NCBI GenBank assembly: GCA_001723645.1
Contig: MDLC01000011.1
Span: forward strand, 1-64,000
Direction: 5' to 3'
From: Candidatus Endobugula sertula
GTDB lineage: Bacteria; Pseudomonadota; Gammaproteobacteria; Pseudomonadales; Cellvibrionaceae
DNA length: 64,000 nt
Part shown: positions 36,238-45,336 of the stretch, piece by piece
How the letters are laid out: each line of letters starts with the position of its first letter
How positions within the stretch are numbered: the stretch's first letter is position 1
Program-made: the position numbers and the translations under genes
The notes under the pieces: model-generated
The model's input: the letters and a program-made list of their open reading frames with translations, nothing else
The model's database searches: none
What the model was told of the DNA's origin: nothing

Positions 36238-36294
36238 GGGTAATCCTGCAGTGTGATCGTGACATTCTCTATAGAGTTCTTTGTTACATAGCAA

Positions 36295-36750
36295 TCATAA
36301 TGCCTGATTTAGCGGTGTCAACCCACTACTAGCTTCGTCAGGTAAGACTGGAAGACATACGCTCAATAAGGAGGAGAGTAGCGCCATAACATCTTGATAA
36401 TGAAGCACAACCCAGCTAAACAACGACAGAATGTCACGTTTAGGTGCCATGTCATCTTCGGCCTACGCTTCGTATGATGTTCTTGTTCAGAAGCAATGTT
36501 ATAATGGGTGTATCTAAATTTAAACTATGTGGGCGAGGGTCTGTTAACACTTTTTACAGTAGCAGCCATAGGAGAATCACTTCAGAGGACACCCTACAGT
36601 CATTGATTCATTAAATACCAATTACAATAAGATGGTTTAGCCATACTACGGCTGGAGCTGAGATTGCGCTGTGCTTCATACTGACACCTAACCACAAGGT
36701 TGACATGCCGTACACAAAGACAGACGCTTCAAACGTATGCGGAGAGAATC
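36295..36750. other. Non-coding junction region upstream of bioB
   Basis: No gene recognised. AGGGTCTGTTAACA near 36536 resembles part of the bioB/bioF repeat arm (AGGGTCTGTTGATG), hinting at shared mobile-element ends. Confidence 0.3.
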
Positions 36751-36888
36751 ATGACAAGGTTTAATGTCACAAAAACTCGTTCGAAACTTTACAACTTGAT
36801 TGATGAGGCAATGCAAACTCATCCACCTATTGTTATTAACGTCCACTTGCTGTGGACGTTACCTGTCACAGGAGTACTGAGACATTAA
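36751..36888 (+). pseudogene. Truncated YefM/Phd-type antitoxin
   Basis: After GGAGAGAATC an ATG opens a 45-codon frame. The first 30 residues, TRFNVTKTRSKLYNLIDEAM then HPPIVI, match the N-terminal helix-strand unit of YefM/Phd antitoxins, which bind their own operator. The sequence then departs from the family at a nine-base perfect inverted repeat (36838-36860) and stops. The toxin and the C-terminal toxin-binding part are missing. Confidence 0.6.
36838..36860. repeat. Nine-base perfect inverted repeat at antitoxin breakpoint
   Basis: AACGTCCAC and GTGGACGTT flank a five-base loop, at the point where antitoxin homology ends. Confidence 0.65.
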
Positions 36889-36919
36889 ATATCTATGGAT
36901 AACAATATTTTCCACCGTT

Positions 36920-37480
36920 TTGATTTGGTCTGGCATTAATCCTAAAGATCAATTCACTTGGTTTCTTGAGGTGGTTCCCACGATAATCGGTAGTATACTG
37001 CTACTAGTCACCTATCATTCCTTTAGGCTTACTCCAATTCTCTATGGATTCATATTATTACACTGCATAGTGTTAATGGTTGGTGGCCACTACACATACG
37101 CTGAGGTTCCACTATTCGATGAATTATTTGGTGCAGCAAGAAATAACTATGATAAAGTTGGTCACTTCTTCCAAGGCTTTGTTCCCGCGTTATTGGCTCG
37201 AGAAATACCCATTCGAAAACATGTCGTCAATGGTAGTATTTGGCAAACATTTATTATCGTCTCTATATGCTTAGCTTTCAGCGCATTTTATGAGCTAATG
37301 GAATGGGGAATCGCTTTAGTTATAGGCGAGGACGCAGAGGCTTTCTTGGGTACCCAAGGTTATGTATGGGATACACAATCTGATATGGGTTTTGCTTTAC
37401 TAGGAGCATTCTGTGCAGTGCTTATTTTACCAATCATCCACAATAAGCAGTTGAGAAAGGTAACACATCAGACCACTTAA
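36920..37480 (+). CDS. DUF2238 (YjdF-like) inner-membrane protein, 5' end damaged
   Basis: A multi-helix membrane protein with the DUF2238 signatures NYDKVGHFFQGFVPALLARE and FLGTQGYVWDTQSDMGFALL, plus FYELMEWGIAL. Function unknown. The homologous reading frame continues upstream of the TTG at 36920 as the rest of a first membrane helix (LWITIFSTVLIWSGINP) but meets a stop without any ATG, GTG or TTG. The natural start therefore seems lost. It may be a pseudogene, or be translated from an unusual codon. It sits in the same junction zone as the truncated antitoxin. Confidence 0.65.
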   Translation: MIWSGINPKDQFTWFLEVVPTIIGSILLLVTYHSFRLTPILYGFILLHCIVLMVGGHYTYAEVPLFDELFGAARNNYDKVGHFFQGFVPALLAREIPIRKHVVNGSIWQTFIIVSICLAFSAFYELMEWGIALVIGEDAEAFLGTQGYVWDTQSDMGFALLGAFCAVLILPIIHNKQLRKVTHQTT

Positions 37481-37604
37481 TAGTTTAAATGATCTTTTTG
37501 AATTAACCGACAACCCCATCAAAGAGCTTTACTGATTCAGGAAGCGAAGCCCATTGTTGAAAATCATCTTATACTGAAATCACGGCGTTCTGATCACACT
37601 TATT

Positions 37605-37787
37605 TCATACGGGAAAAGACTCTCGGTAGGCTTTGTTCAGTTGTTCGTGTAGAATGGCCGCCCAGCAAAACATAGACAGTATTTGGGTTATGTTTGCTGT
37701 GGTGCTCTCACTGAGTTTCTTTTTGGTGGAGGGTAGGCGTAAAGTCAGTACCCAAATACGTTTATTTTCCTCCCCATCTGGTATTAA
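37605..37787 (-). pseudogene. Possible gene remnant in the glyA upstream gap
   Basis: A 60-codon frame without a start reads PDGEENKRIWVLTLRLPSTK then SESTTANITQILSMFCWAA and HEQLNKAYRESFPV before a stop. It looks protein-like, but I do not recognise it; a mobile-element or lost-gene tail is possible. The glyA promoter must lie in or near this sequence. Confidence 0.25.
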
Positions 37788-37808
37788 CTAACTTTTAGGT
37801 ATTCACTC

Positions 37809-39071
37809 ATGTTTGATAAATCGCAAACTATTGAAAATTTTGACCCTGAGTTGTGGGCATCCATCAAAGCAGAAGAAAGACGTCAAGAGGAGCATATCGA
37901 GCTGATTGCTTCAGAAAACTACACTAGCCCAATGGTTATGATGGCTCAGGGGAGTATGCTGACCAATAAATATGCGGAAGGGTACCCCAATAAGCGTTAT
38001 TACGGCGGTTGTGAATATGTTGATCAGGCCGAAACCCTGGCAATTGAGCGGGCCAAAGAGTTATTTGGTGCCGATTATGCCAATGTACAGCCTCATTCAG
38101 GCTCTTCAGCAAACTCAGCGGTATTCCAGGCTTTATGCGAACCTAATGATACGGTATTAGGTTTTAGCCTTGCCCACGGCGGGCACCTCACTCACGGTGC
38201 CCCAGTGAACTTTTCCGGCAAAATATATAATGCCGTTCAATATGGCCTAAATCCTGAAACAGGTGAAGTAGATTATGATGAGGTAGAACGTTTAGCCATA
38301 GCACATAAACCGCGTATAATCATTGCGGGTTTTTCGGCTTATTCTCAAGTCATGAACTGGCAACGTTTCCGTGATATCTCTGACAAAGTAGGTGCTTACC
38401 TGTTTGTCGATATGGCTCATGTAGCAGGCTTGGTGGCAGCGGGGGTTTACCCTAACCCGGTACCAATTGCAGATGTGACGACATCGACCACCCACAAAAC
38501 ACTACGTGGACCTCGCGGTGGTATTATCCTGGCCAGAGCAAATGAAAAAATAGAGAAAAAACTTAACTCAGCCGTATTCCCTGGTGGGCAAGGCGGGCCT
38601 TTGATGCATGCCATTGCCGCCAAAGCGATTAGCTTTAAAGAAGCAATGAGTGATGAATTTAAAGCCTATCAAAAACAGGTTGTCGTCAATGCGAAAACAA
38701 TGGCAAGAACATTTATTGAACGTGGTTTTAAGATTGTATCTAATGGCACCGAAAATCACTTGATGCTCGTTGATATGATTGGTAAAGCCTATTCAGGTAA
38801 AGACGCTGATACTGCATTGGGCACCGCGAATATTACGGTGAACAAAAACTCGGTCCCTAATGATCCTCGTTCACCTTTTGTGACTTCCGGTTTACGTGTT
38901 GGTACACCAGCCGTAACCACTCGTGGTTTTGGTGAAGCGCAAATCGTTGAACTGACCCATTGGATGTGTGATGTGTTGGAGTCATTGGAGAATGGTAACT
39001 CCGAGCAAGTGATTGCTGAGGTTAAAGAGAAAGTACTAGCAGTCTGTAAGGAATATCCCGTTTACGGATAA
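37809..39071 (+). CDS. glyA: Serine hydroxymethyltransferase
   Basis: A PLP enzyme interconverting serine and glycine with tetrahydrofolate, the main source of one-carbon units. The 420 residues contain [39 protein letters not shown], the PLP-lysine motif [15 protein letters not shown], and FPGGQGGPL. All are typical. It stands upstream of nrdR and the riboflavin genes, an order common in gammaproteobacteria. Confidence 0.97.
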   Translation: MFDKSQTIENFDPELWASIKAEERRQEEHIELIASENYTSPMVMMAQGSMLTNKYAEGYPNKRYYGGCEYVDQAETLAIERAKELFGADYANVQPHSGSSANSAVFQALCEPNDTVLGFSLAHGGHLTHGAPVNFSGKIYNAVQYGLNPETGEVDYDEVERLAIAHKPRIIIAGFSAYSQVMNWQRFRDISDKVGAYLFVDMAHVAGLVAAGVYPNPVPIADVTTSTTHKTLRGPRGGIILARANEKIEKKLNSAVFPGGQGGPLMHAIAAKAISFKEAMSDEFKAYQKQVVVNAKTMARTFIERGFKIVSNGTENHLMLVDMIGKAYSGKDADTALGTANITVNKNSVPNDPRSPFVTSGLRVGTPAVTTRGFGEAQIVELTHWMCDVLESLENGNSEQVIAEVKEKVLAVCKEYPVYG

Positions 39072-39221
39072 TATGACATTGACACTTAGCAATACGTAAG
39101 TACCTAGTCAAGCACTCCTCTCACTTTATCATTGGCCAAATAATATTGGGCAAAGTCTGTAAATGAGCGATCAGTCTAGCCATTGTGCTACTATAGTGCG
39201 CTTTTTAGAGAGGTCTTGCTT

Positions 39222-39689
39222 ATGCACTGCCCTTTTTGTAGTGTTGATGACACAAAGGTGATTGATTCCCGCCTAGTTGCGGACGGGAACCAAATTCGCC
39301 GCCGTCGTGAATGCATGGCTTGCCACGAGCGCTTTACTACTTATGAACTCGCTGAGTTACTAATGCCCCGTGTTATCAAGCAAGATGGCTCTCGTGAGTC
39401 CTTCGATGAAAATAAACTGCGTGCAGGCCTGCATAGAGCCCTAGAAAAACGTTCTGTCAATGTTGAGTCTATCGAGTTATTAATCAATCATATTAAACAC
39501 TTTTTACAGTGTACCGGGGAGCGGGAGGTCGCTGCCTTGGTCATTGGAGAGAAAGTGATGGAGCAGCTGGCGAAGCTGGATGAAGTCGCTTATGTGCGCT
39601 TTGCTTCGGTTTACCGTCGCTTTAAGGATATCAGTGAATTTCGTGAAGAACTGGATCGGTTAGAAAAACACCTGATTGATCCCACATAG
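39222..39689 (+). CDS. nrdR: Transcriptional repressor NrdR
   Basis: A nucleotide-sensing repressor of ribonucleotide reductase genes. The 155 residues start [19 protein letters not shown], with a zinc ribbon of four Cys (CPFC and CMAC) and then an ATP-cone domain ([20 protein letters not shown]). The ATG at 39222 matches the universal family start; an in-frame start at 39183 would add 13 unrelated residues. It is followed by ribD after 15 bases. Confidence 0.95.
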   Translation: MHCPFCSVDDTKVIDSRLVADGNQIRRRRECMACHERFTTYELAELLMPRVIKQDGSRESFDENKLRAGLHRALEKRSVNVESIELLINHIKHFLQCTGEREVAALVIGEKVMEQLAKLDEVAYVRFASVYRRFKDISEFREELDRLEKHLIDPT

Positions 39690-39704
39690 GCTTGTGAGAC
39701 GTTT

Positions 39705-40847
39705 ATGTTTTCAAGTGATGATCAACACTTTATGTTACATGCTGTGCAGCTTGCAGAGCGAGGCCGCTTCACCACTCGCCCCAACCCGAGGGTCGGTTGT
39801 GTCATTGTTAAAAATGGAGGTATTCTTGCGGAAGGTTGGCATTATCGCGCTGGCGAACCCCATGCAGAGGTACAGGCGCTTAAGTCACTTGATCAAGAAG
39901 CGACTGCAGGAGCAACTGTTTATGTCACACTGGAACCCTGCTCCCACCATGGGAAAACGGGACCTTGTGTTCAAGCCCTAATCGACGCAGGTGTCAGCCG
40001 GGTAATCTATGGTATGAGGGATCCTAATCCTTTAGTTGGGGGAAAGGGTTTAACCATGCTAGAGGCTGCAGGTATTGTTACTGATGGCCCTTTACTGGAA
40101 GCCCAGACTAAAGCACTCAATGTGGGTTTTATTTCTCGTATGCAGCGGCAGCGTCCCTGGGTACGCTGTAAACTGGCTGCCAGCATTGATGGTGGAACGG
40201 CCATGGCGAATGGTGAAAGCCAGTGGATTACCGGAACCGCTGCCAGAAGTGATGTACAGCGCTGGCGTGCACAAAGTTGTGCCTTGGTGACGGGAATAGG
40301 CTCCATTGAACAGGATAATAGTCGATTAACCCTGCGTAAAGATGAATTGCCGCTTGACAATGTGGATGATGTGATCAAGCTTGCGCCATTGCGGGTTGTA
40401 TTGGATACTCGATTACGGATATCCCCTGATGCTGCTATTTTCGCAGGAGAGGGAAAAGTGTTGGTGTTTGTCGGCAAGGAGGCCCCTGAGGCTAATGAGA
40501 AAAGGCTGCTCAAGCAGTGGCCTGATAAGGTCCTAGTTGAACGTGTGGATACTTGCAAGGAACGTTTGGATTTAGCTGCAGTATTAGAAATATTGGCCAA
40601 TCATTATCAATGTAATGAGATATTGCTTGAGGCGGGGGCAACACTGTCAGGCAGTTTCTTACGAGCGGGCCTTTTGGATGAAGTGATCATTTATCAAGCG
40701 CCTATACTGCTGGGTAGTTGTGCCCGCCCATTATTTGATTTGCCCCTTGATACAATGAGTGACAAGGTATCTCTACAGATGACAGACCAACGTGCCATAG
40801 GCCATGACTGGCGATGGGTCGCCAATGTTATGACGCGGTCTTGGTGA
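39705..40847 (+). CDS. ribD: Bifunctional riboflavin deaminase/reductase RibD
   Basis: This enzyme catalyses the second and third steps of riboflavin synthesis: deamination of the pyrimidine intermediate, then NADPH reduction of its ribose. The N-terminal cytidine-deaminase-like domain has the zinc motif HAEVQAL and PCSHHGKTGPC; the C-terminal RibD_C reductase domain starts near KLAASIDGGTAMANGESQWI. Its 380 residues fit the fused form. It lies between nrdR and ribE, likely in one transcript. Confidence 0.95.
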   Translation: MFSSDDQHFMLHAVQLAERGRFTTRPNPRVGCVIVKNGGILAEGWHYRAGEPHAEVQALKSLDQEATAGATVYVTLEPCSHHGKTGPCVQALIDAGVSRVIYGMRDPNPLVGGKGLTMLEAAGIVTDGPLLEAQTKALNVGFISRMQRQRPWVRCKLAASIDGGTAMANGESQWITGTAARSDVQRWRAQSCALVTGIGSIEQDNSRLTLRKDELPLDNVDDVIKLAPLRVVLDTRLRISPDAAIFAGEGKVLVFVGKEAPEANEKRLLKQWPDKVLVERVDTCKERLDLAAVLEILANHYQCNEILLEAGATLSGSFLRAGLLDEVIIYQAPILLGSCARPLFDLPLDTMSDKVSLQMTDQRAIGHDWRWVANVMTRSW

Positions 40848-40878
40848 TATGGTTGGACAGTAAGAGGAACAAAACATT

Positions 40879-41529
40879 ATGTTTACCGGTATTATTGAAG
40901 CGGTTGGTCAGGTGTTAACAATAGAGCCTAGAGGGGGTGATGTACGGCTGCATATAGGCACTGTTGGTAAAGATGTTGGACATTTGCCGATGGACGGTAT
41001 ACAGCTGGGAGATTCGATTGCAACAAATGGCGTTTGTTTAACCGTAATAGAAAAAAGTGCACAAGGTTATTGGACAGATGTATCGGTGGAGACTCTGGAT
41101 TTAACTACCATTCGGTATTGGGAAGTAGGCACTCCTGTGAATGTGGAGTATGCTCTAACACCTGCAAGTCGACTTGGAGGCCATATTGTGAGTGGCCATG
41201 TTGACGGAGTAGGAGAAGTATTGAGTCGTCATCCGGATGCTCGTTCCGAACGCTTTATGATGCGTGCTCCCTCTGAAATAGCCAAGTATATTGCACATAA
41301 GGGGTCGATTACAGTGGACGGCACCAGCTTGACAGTGAATAGTGTGGATGGCTGTGATTTTGATGTCAATATTCTGCCTTATACCATAACCCACACAGTG
41401 ATAGGCGGCTATGAGTCGGGGACAAAGATTAATTTGGAAGTGGATGTTATTGCTCGCTATCTTGAACGTCTGCTTTTAGGCGATCAGGCAGCGGCTAAAC
41501 AACAGACTCTAATAGCGAGTAAAGAATAG
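40879..41529 (+). CDS. ribE: Riboflavin synthase alpha chain
   Basis: This enzyme dismutates two lumazines to riboflavin. It has 216 residues in two similar lumazine-binding halves: MFTGIIEAVGQV with NGVCLTV, and GGHIVSGHVDGVG with DGTSLTVN. Length and motifs are normal. Thirty-one bases after ribD. Confidence 0.95.
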   Translation: MFTGIIEAVGQVLTIEPRGGDVRLHIGTVGKDVGHLPMDGIQLGDSIATNGVCLTVIEKSAQGYWTDVSVETLDLTTIRYWEVGTPVNVEYALTPASRLGGHIVSGHVDGVGEVLSRHPDARSERFMMRAPSEIAKYIAHKGSITVDGTSLTVNSVDGCDFDVNILPYTITHTVIGGYESGTKINLEVDVIARYLERLLLGDQAAAKQQTLIASKE

Positions 41530-41592
41530 AATAAGTCGTGGCAAGTCACTATATTTATTTTTTTATCAGGAATCGTTTAATCAAATAGCATT

Positions 41593-42711
41593 ATGAAACT
41601 CAATACGACTGAAGAACTGATTGATGATATTCGCCAGGGAAAAATGGTTGTCCTGATGGATGATGAACACAGGGAGAATGAAGGGGATCTGGTGATGGCT
41701 GCTGAGCAAGTACGCCCAGATGATATTAATTTTATGGCAACTCATGCTCGCGGTTTGGTTTGTCTAACATTAACTGAGCAACGTTGTCAGCTGCTCGATT
41801 TGCCTTTAATGGTGAGAGATAATAGAGAACGGCACTCAACTAATTTTACGGTCTCTATTGAAGCGGCTGACGGTGTAACGACCGGTATCTCTGCAGCAGA
41901 TCGAGCAAAAACCATTCGTGCTGCGGTTGCCCGTGATGCAGATAGATACAGTATTGTTCAACCAGGTCATGTGTTTCCACTGATGGCCCAACCGGGAGGA
42001 GTTTTAAGTCGTGCCGGTCATACCGAAGCTGGGTGTGATCTTGCCCGTTTGTCTGGTTATGAACCTGCAGCAGCTATTGTTGAAATTATGAATGAAGATG
42101 GCACAATGGCCCGTCACCCTGATCTGGAAATTTTTGCCAAAAAACATCACTTAAAAATTGGCACCATTGCCGATTTGATCCACTATCGCTCAGTGACCGA
42201 AAAAACAGTGGAATGTATTAACCACCGCGAAATAAATACACGTTTTGGTCGCTTTTCCCTGGCGACTTATCGTGATGTAGCTTGTGGTGATATTCATTTT
42301 GCCTTAACTAAAGGTGAGGTGGTAACAGATGAACCCATCCTGGTCAGGGTACATTTATTAGATACGGCTCGGGATTTGCTTTCTATTGAAAAAGAAAGTG
42401 CCAATTTTAAATCCTGGACATTTCATGACGCAATGACCTATGTTGCCAAAGAAGGGAGGGGTATTGTTGTATTGATGTGTTATGGAGAAACCAGCAGCGA
42501 TATTGAACATCGAATTGAATCTATGGTAACCGGTTTGCACATACCAGTATCCCAGGATACAACCTATCGACAGGTGGGTACTGGTGCCCAGATCTTGCGT
42601 GATCTGGGCATTCACAAAATGCGCCTAATGTCTGCACCTTTGAGGTTTTCCGCTTTGTCAGGTTTTGACCTGGAAGTCGTCGAAGTGATTTCCAGTCCAA
42701 AAAAGGAATAA
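41593..42711 (+). CDS. ribBA: DHBP synthase with degenerate GTP cyclohydrolase II domain
   Basis: The N-terminal half (1 to about 200) is 3,4-dihydroxy-2-butanone-4-phosphate synthase: MVVLMDDEHRENEGDLVMAA, FMATHARGLVCL, and HVFPLMAQPGGVLSRAGHTE with the metal His. The C-terminal half follows the RibA fold but lacks the zinc-binding Cys motif (the normal C-x10-C-x-C); at that place it reads RVHLLDTARDLLSIEKESAN. The second domain therefore cannot be an active GTP cyclohydrolase II, as in RibBX-type proteins of gammaproteobacteria. A separate ribA is expected elsewhere. No FMN riboswitch was recognised upstream. Confidence 0.92.
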   Translation: MKLNTTEELIDDIRQGKMVVLMDDEHRENEGDLVMAAEQVRPDDINFMATHARGLVCLTLTEQRCQLLDLPLMVRDNRERHSTNFTVSIEAADGVTTGISAADRAKTIRAAVARDADRYSIVQPGHVFPLMAQPGGVLSRAGHTEAGCDLARLSGYEPAAAIVEIMNEDGTMARHPDLEIFAKKHHLKIGTIADLIHYRSVTEKTVECINHREINTRFGRFSLATYRDVACGDIHFALTKGEVVTDEPILVRVHLLDTARDLLSIEKESANFKSWTFHDAMTYVAKEGRGIVVLMCYGETSSDIEHRIESMVTGLHIPVSQDTTYRQVGTGAQILRDLGIHKMRLMSAPLRFSALSGFDLEVVEVISSPKKE

Positions 42712-42791
42712 ACATACTTGACGTTGTTATTTATTCCTATTTACTGATGAATACCAACACACTTTAACAAGCAGAGAGAAAGGCAGAATAC

Positions 42792-43271
42792 ATGGCAGGT
42801 CTTTTACCAAAACCGATTACAGAATTCCATAAAATTCCTGGGGCTCGTATCGCCATTATTGCTGCTATGTGGCATCCAGAATGTGTTGATGCAATGGTGA
42901 AAAGAACGATGACAGAATTGCTGGCAACCGGTGTTGAAGCGGCTGATATTTCCACCCACTATTTACCAGGCTCGTTGGAGCTACCCTATGCTGCCCGATG
43001 CCTGTTTGAAAAAGATCCGTCATTGGATGCGGTGATCGCTTTTGGTGTTGTATTAAAAGGCGATACCACCCATGATGATCATGTGATGCAACATGTTGTT
43101 AATGGCTTTGGTCGTGTTAGTGATCGTTTTCATAAGCCCATTATCAATGAAGTCATAGGTGTGAATAGCCTTGAAGATGCACGTAAACGTTCTAATGACA
43201 GTATTGCCAATAAAGGTGTTGAGGCGGTATTTGCACTGACGGAATTATTGCACTGGAAAAGTACATTATGA
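42792..43271 (+). CDS. ribH: 6,7-dimethyl-8-ribityllumazine synthase
   Basis: This enzyme condenses DHBP with the ribityl pyrimidine to lumazine. The 159 residues include ARIAIIAAMWHPECVDAMV, LPGSLELPYAARCL, AFGVVLKGDTTHDDHV with the catalytic His region, and KPIINEVIGVNSLEDA. It resembles the RibH2-like, shorter-loop subgroup in having GDTTHDD rather than GxTxHFD. Eighty bases after ribBA. Confidence 0.92.
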   Translation: MAGLLPKPITEFHKIPGARIAIIAAMWHPECVDAMVKRTMTELLATGVEAADISTHYLPGSLELPYAARCLFEKDPSLDAVIAFGVVLKGDTTHDDHVMQHVVNGFGRVSDRFHKPIINEVIGVNSLEDARKRSNDSIANKGVEAVFALTELLHWKSTL

Positions 43272-43415
43272 ATAAAGTGTAGCACGTCCAATACCAAGCG
43301 CTTTTCTGGTTTATCCCAAAAGCACCCTAGAACGCATATTGAACGTCTCACTAATCAATAAAGTAAAAAAATTAAGCTTTTCACCCATGAAAAGAATTGC
43401 AAGGTATCAATCATC

Positions 43416-43865
43416 ATGACCACTGTTTCTCCTGCCACTCGCCGTAAAGCCCGCCACTTTGGGATGCAAGCACTTTATCAATGGCAGATGACCAACGCAT
43501 CCTTAAATACCATTGAAGCGGAGTTCCATACCGATAATGATATGACACATACGGATACGGCATATTTCCATGAACTGGTTCATGAGGTGCCTGCTCATGT
43601 GACTGAGTTAGATGAAGCTTATCAGCCATATTTAAACAATCGTCATCAGGATAAATTAGACCCTATTACTCAGGCCTTATTGAGACTGGCAACTTACGAA
43701 ATGACTTACCGTATTGATGTGCCTTATAAAGTGGTGATTAATGAAGCAGTTTCTCTGGCCAAAAAATTTGGGGCAACTGATAGTTATAAATTTATTAATG
43801 GTGTATTAGATAAGTTGGCAGCCAAATTGCGTACAATAGAAATCCAAGAAGCCAATAAACCATAA
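43416..43865 (+). CDS. nusB: Transcription antitermination protein NusB
   Basis: An RNA-binding protein that joins NusE/S10 at boxA for rRNA antitermination. It has 149 all-helical residues: RRKARHFGMQALYQWQM, ALLRLATYEMTYRIDVPYKV, and VSLAKKFGATDSYKFINGVL at the C-terminus. It follows ribH and precedes thiL by four bases. Confidence 0.94.
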   Translation: MTTVSPATRRKARHFGMQALYQWQMTNASLNTIEAEFHTDNDMTHTDTAYFHELVHEVPAHVTELDEAYQPYLNNRHQDKLDPITQALLRLATYEMTYRIDVPYKVVINEAVSLAKKFGATDSYKFINGVLDKLAAKLRTIEIQEANKP

Positions 43866-43869
43866 ACCC

Positions 43870-44856
43870 ATGCCTCTGAATGAATTTGACATCATCAACC
43901 AATATTTCAACCGAGCTATCGCACCAGAATCAGCAGTGATTAAAGGGATTGGTGATGACGGTGCTATAGTCTCGCCTACCGTAGGAAAGCAACTCGTGAT
44001 GTCAGTAGATACAATGGTTGCTGGTTGCCACTTCCCTGAAAATACATCGCCTTTTAATATCGGCTCAAGGGCCCTATGTACCAGCTTAAGTGATTTGGCG
44101 GCAATGGGAGCGAAGCCGTTATGGTTCACGCTAGGGCTGACTTTACCTGAGTCATACAATGAGTGGCTAGAACAGTTCAGTGCAGGTCTGTTTTCTATTG
44201 CTGACCGTTATCACTGTGAATTGATTGGTGGGGATATAACCCGTGGTCCCTTAACCATTACCATTCAGGTACATGGCGAGGTTTTTCCTGATACGATACT
44301 AAGGCGTGATGGGGCGGTTGCAGGAGATCAGGTGTTTGTGACCGGGCCTTTGGGGGATGGGGCTGCTGCACTTGCAGCATTGCAAAACGAGATATCGATA
44401 AGTTTAGAAGATCACCACTACCTCTCTAAACGTTTTTATTCTCCTGAGCCACAAATTATAGCGGGACAAACCATTGCCGCTCTGGCTCACTCGGCGATTG
44501 ACATTTCTGATGGCTTGCTAGCAGATGCCGCACATATTGCCAAAGCTAGTGGTGTTGCAATAGTTCTCCATATAGACCGGATACCCACTGCTAAAGCCTT
44601 GAAAAATGTTGATCGGGAGCGTCGCTTACGCTGGTTGTTAACGGGGGGGGATGACTATCAACTGTTGTTTACAGTAGCGGCGAAACGAGTTGGTGAACTC
44701 GCTGACTTAATATCGCAAAAGCACATTCATGCGTATTGTATTGGAGAAGTTCGGGCCGATAATAGTGGACAATACCACGTTCGCTGTTTTGACCAAGGGC
44801 AACGATATCATATAGGAAAATGCCATGAAAGTGGATACCAACACTTTACTACCTGA
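43870..44856 (+). CDS. thiL: Thiamine-monophosphate kinase
   Basis: This enzyme phosphorylates thiamine monophosphate to the active diphosphate. Its 328 residues have GIGDDGAIV, SVDTMVAGCHF, SDLAAMGAKPLW, GGDITRGP, SDGLLADAAHIA and TGGDDYQLLFT, all characteristic of the AIR-synthase-like ThiL fold. Its last 32 bases overlap pgpA. Confidence 0.95.
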   Translation: MPLNEFDIINQYFNRAIAPESAVIKGIGDDGAIVSPTVGKQLVMSVDTMVAGCHFPENTSPFNIGSRALCTSLSDLAAMGAKPLWFTLGLTLPESYNEWLEQFSAGLFSIADRYHCELIGGDITRGPLTITIQVHGEVFPDTILRRDGAVAGDQVFVTGPLGDGAAALAALQNEISISLEDHHYLSKRFYSPEPQIIAGQTIAALAHSAIDISDGLLADAAHIAKASGVAIVLHIDRIPTAKALKNVDRERRLRWLLTGGDDYQLLFTVAAKRVGELADLISQKHIHAYCIGEVRADNSGQYHVRCFDQGQRYHIGKCHESGYQHFTT

Positions 44857-45334
44857 TTTTCAGACGTTGATAACAACCCCCGTCCAGCTACTCGCTCTGG
44901 GTTTTGGCAGTGGCCTAGTGCCTAAGGCCCCAGGTACTGTTGGCACTGTTGCCGCTATTCCCTTTTTTTTCTTATTGCTTCTTTTGCCGATATGGGCCTA
45001 CGTTACTGTGTTGTTTATCACATTTGCCTTAGGTATTTATTTATGTCAAAGTACGGCTGATGATCTTGGTGTACACGATCACCCCGCCATTGTTTGGGAT
45101 GAGTTTGTCGGTTTATGGGTCACACTACTACCTGTTATCTTCCTTGGTTTTACATGGTATTGGCTGGTATCAGGCTTTATTTTATTTCGTTTTTTTGACA
45201 TCATAAAACCTTGGCCGATTCGTTGGTTTGATCAACAGATCAGTGGTGGTCTTGGTATTATGCTGGATGATGTCGTGGCTGGAATAGTAGCTGCTTTGTG
45301 TTTATGGTTACTGATTATTTTTTCAGGGAGTTAG
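44825..45334 (+). CDS. pgpA: Phosphatidylglycerophosphatase A
   Basis: A membrane phosphatase that makes phosphatidylglycerol from its phosphate. The 169 residues show LGFGSGLVPKAPGTVGTVAA, DHPAIVWDEFVGLWV and FRFFDIIKPWPIRWFDQ, with several hydrophobic helices between. It begins inside thiL, suggesting coupled translation, and ends two bases before the protease-like gene. Confidence 0.95.
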   Translation: MKVDTNTLLPDFQTLITTPVQLLALGFGSGLVPKAPGTVGTVAAIPFFFLLLLLPIWAYVTVLFITFALGIYLCQSTADDLGVHDHPAIVWDEFVGLWVTLLPVIFLGFTWYWLVSGFILFRFFDIIKPWPIRWFDQQISGGLGIMLDDVVAGIVAALCLWLLIIFSGS

Positions 45335-45336
45335 GT

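Noticed and set aside
36295-36600. BirA operator upstream of bioB
   Set aside because: No dyad resembling TTGTAAACC/GGTTTACAA was found.
36838-36860. Intrinsic terminator at the antitoxin break
   Set aside because: Perfect stem but no T run follows on either strand.
41530-41592. FMN riboswitch before ribBA
   Set aside because: The 63-base gap is too short and lacks the conserved aptamer sequence.
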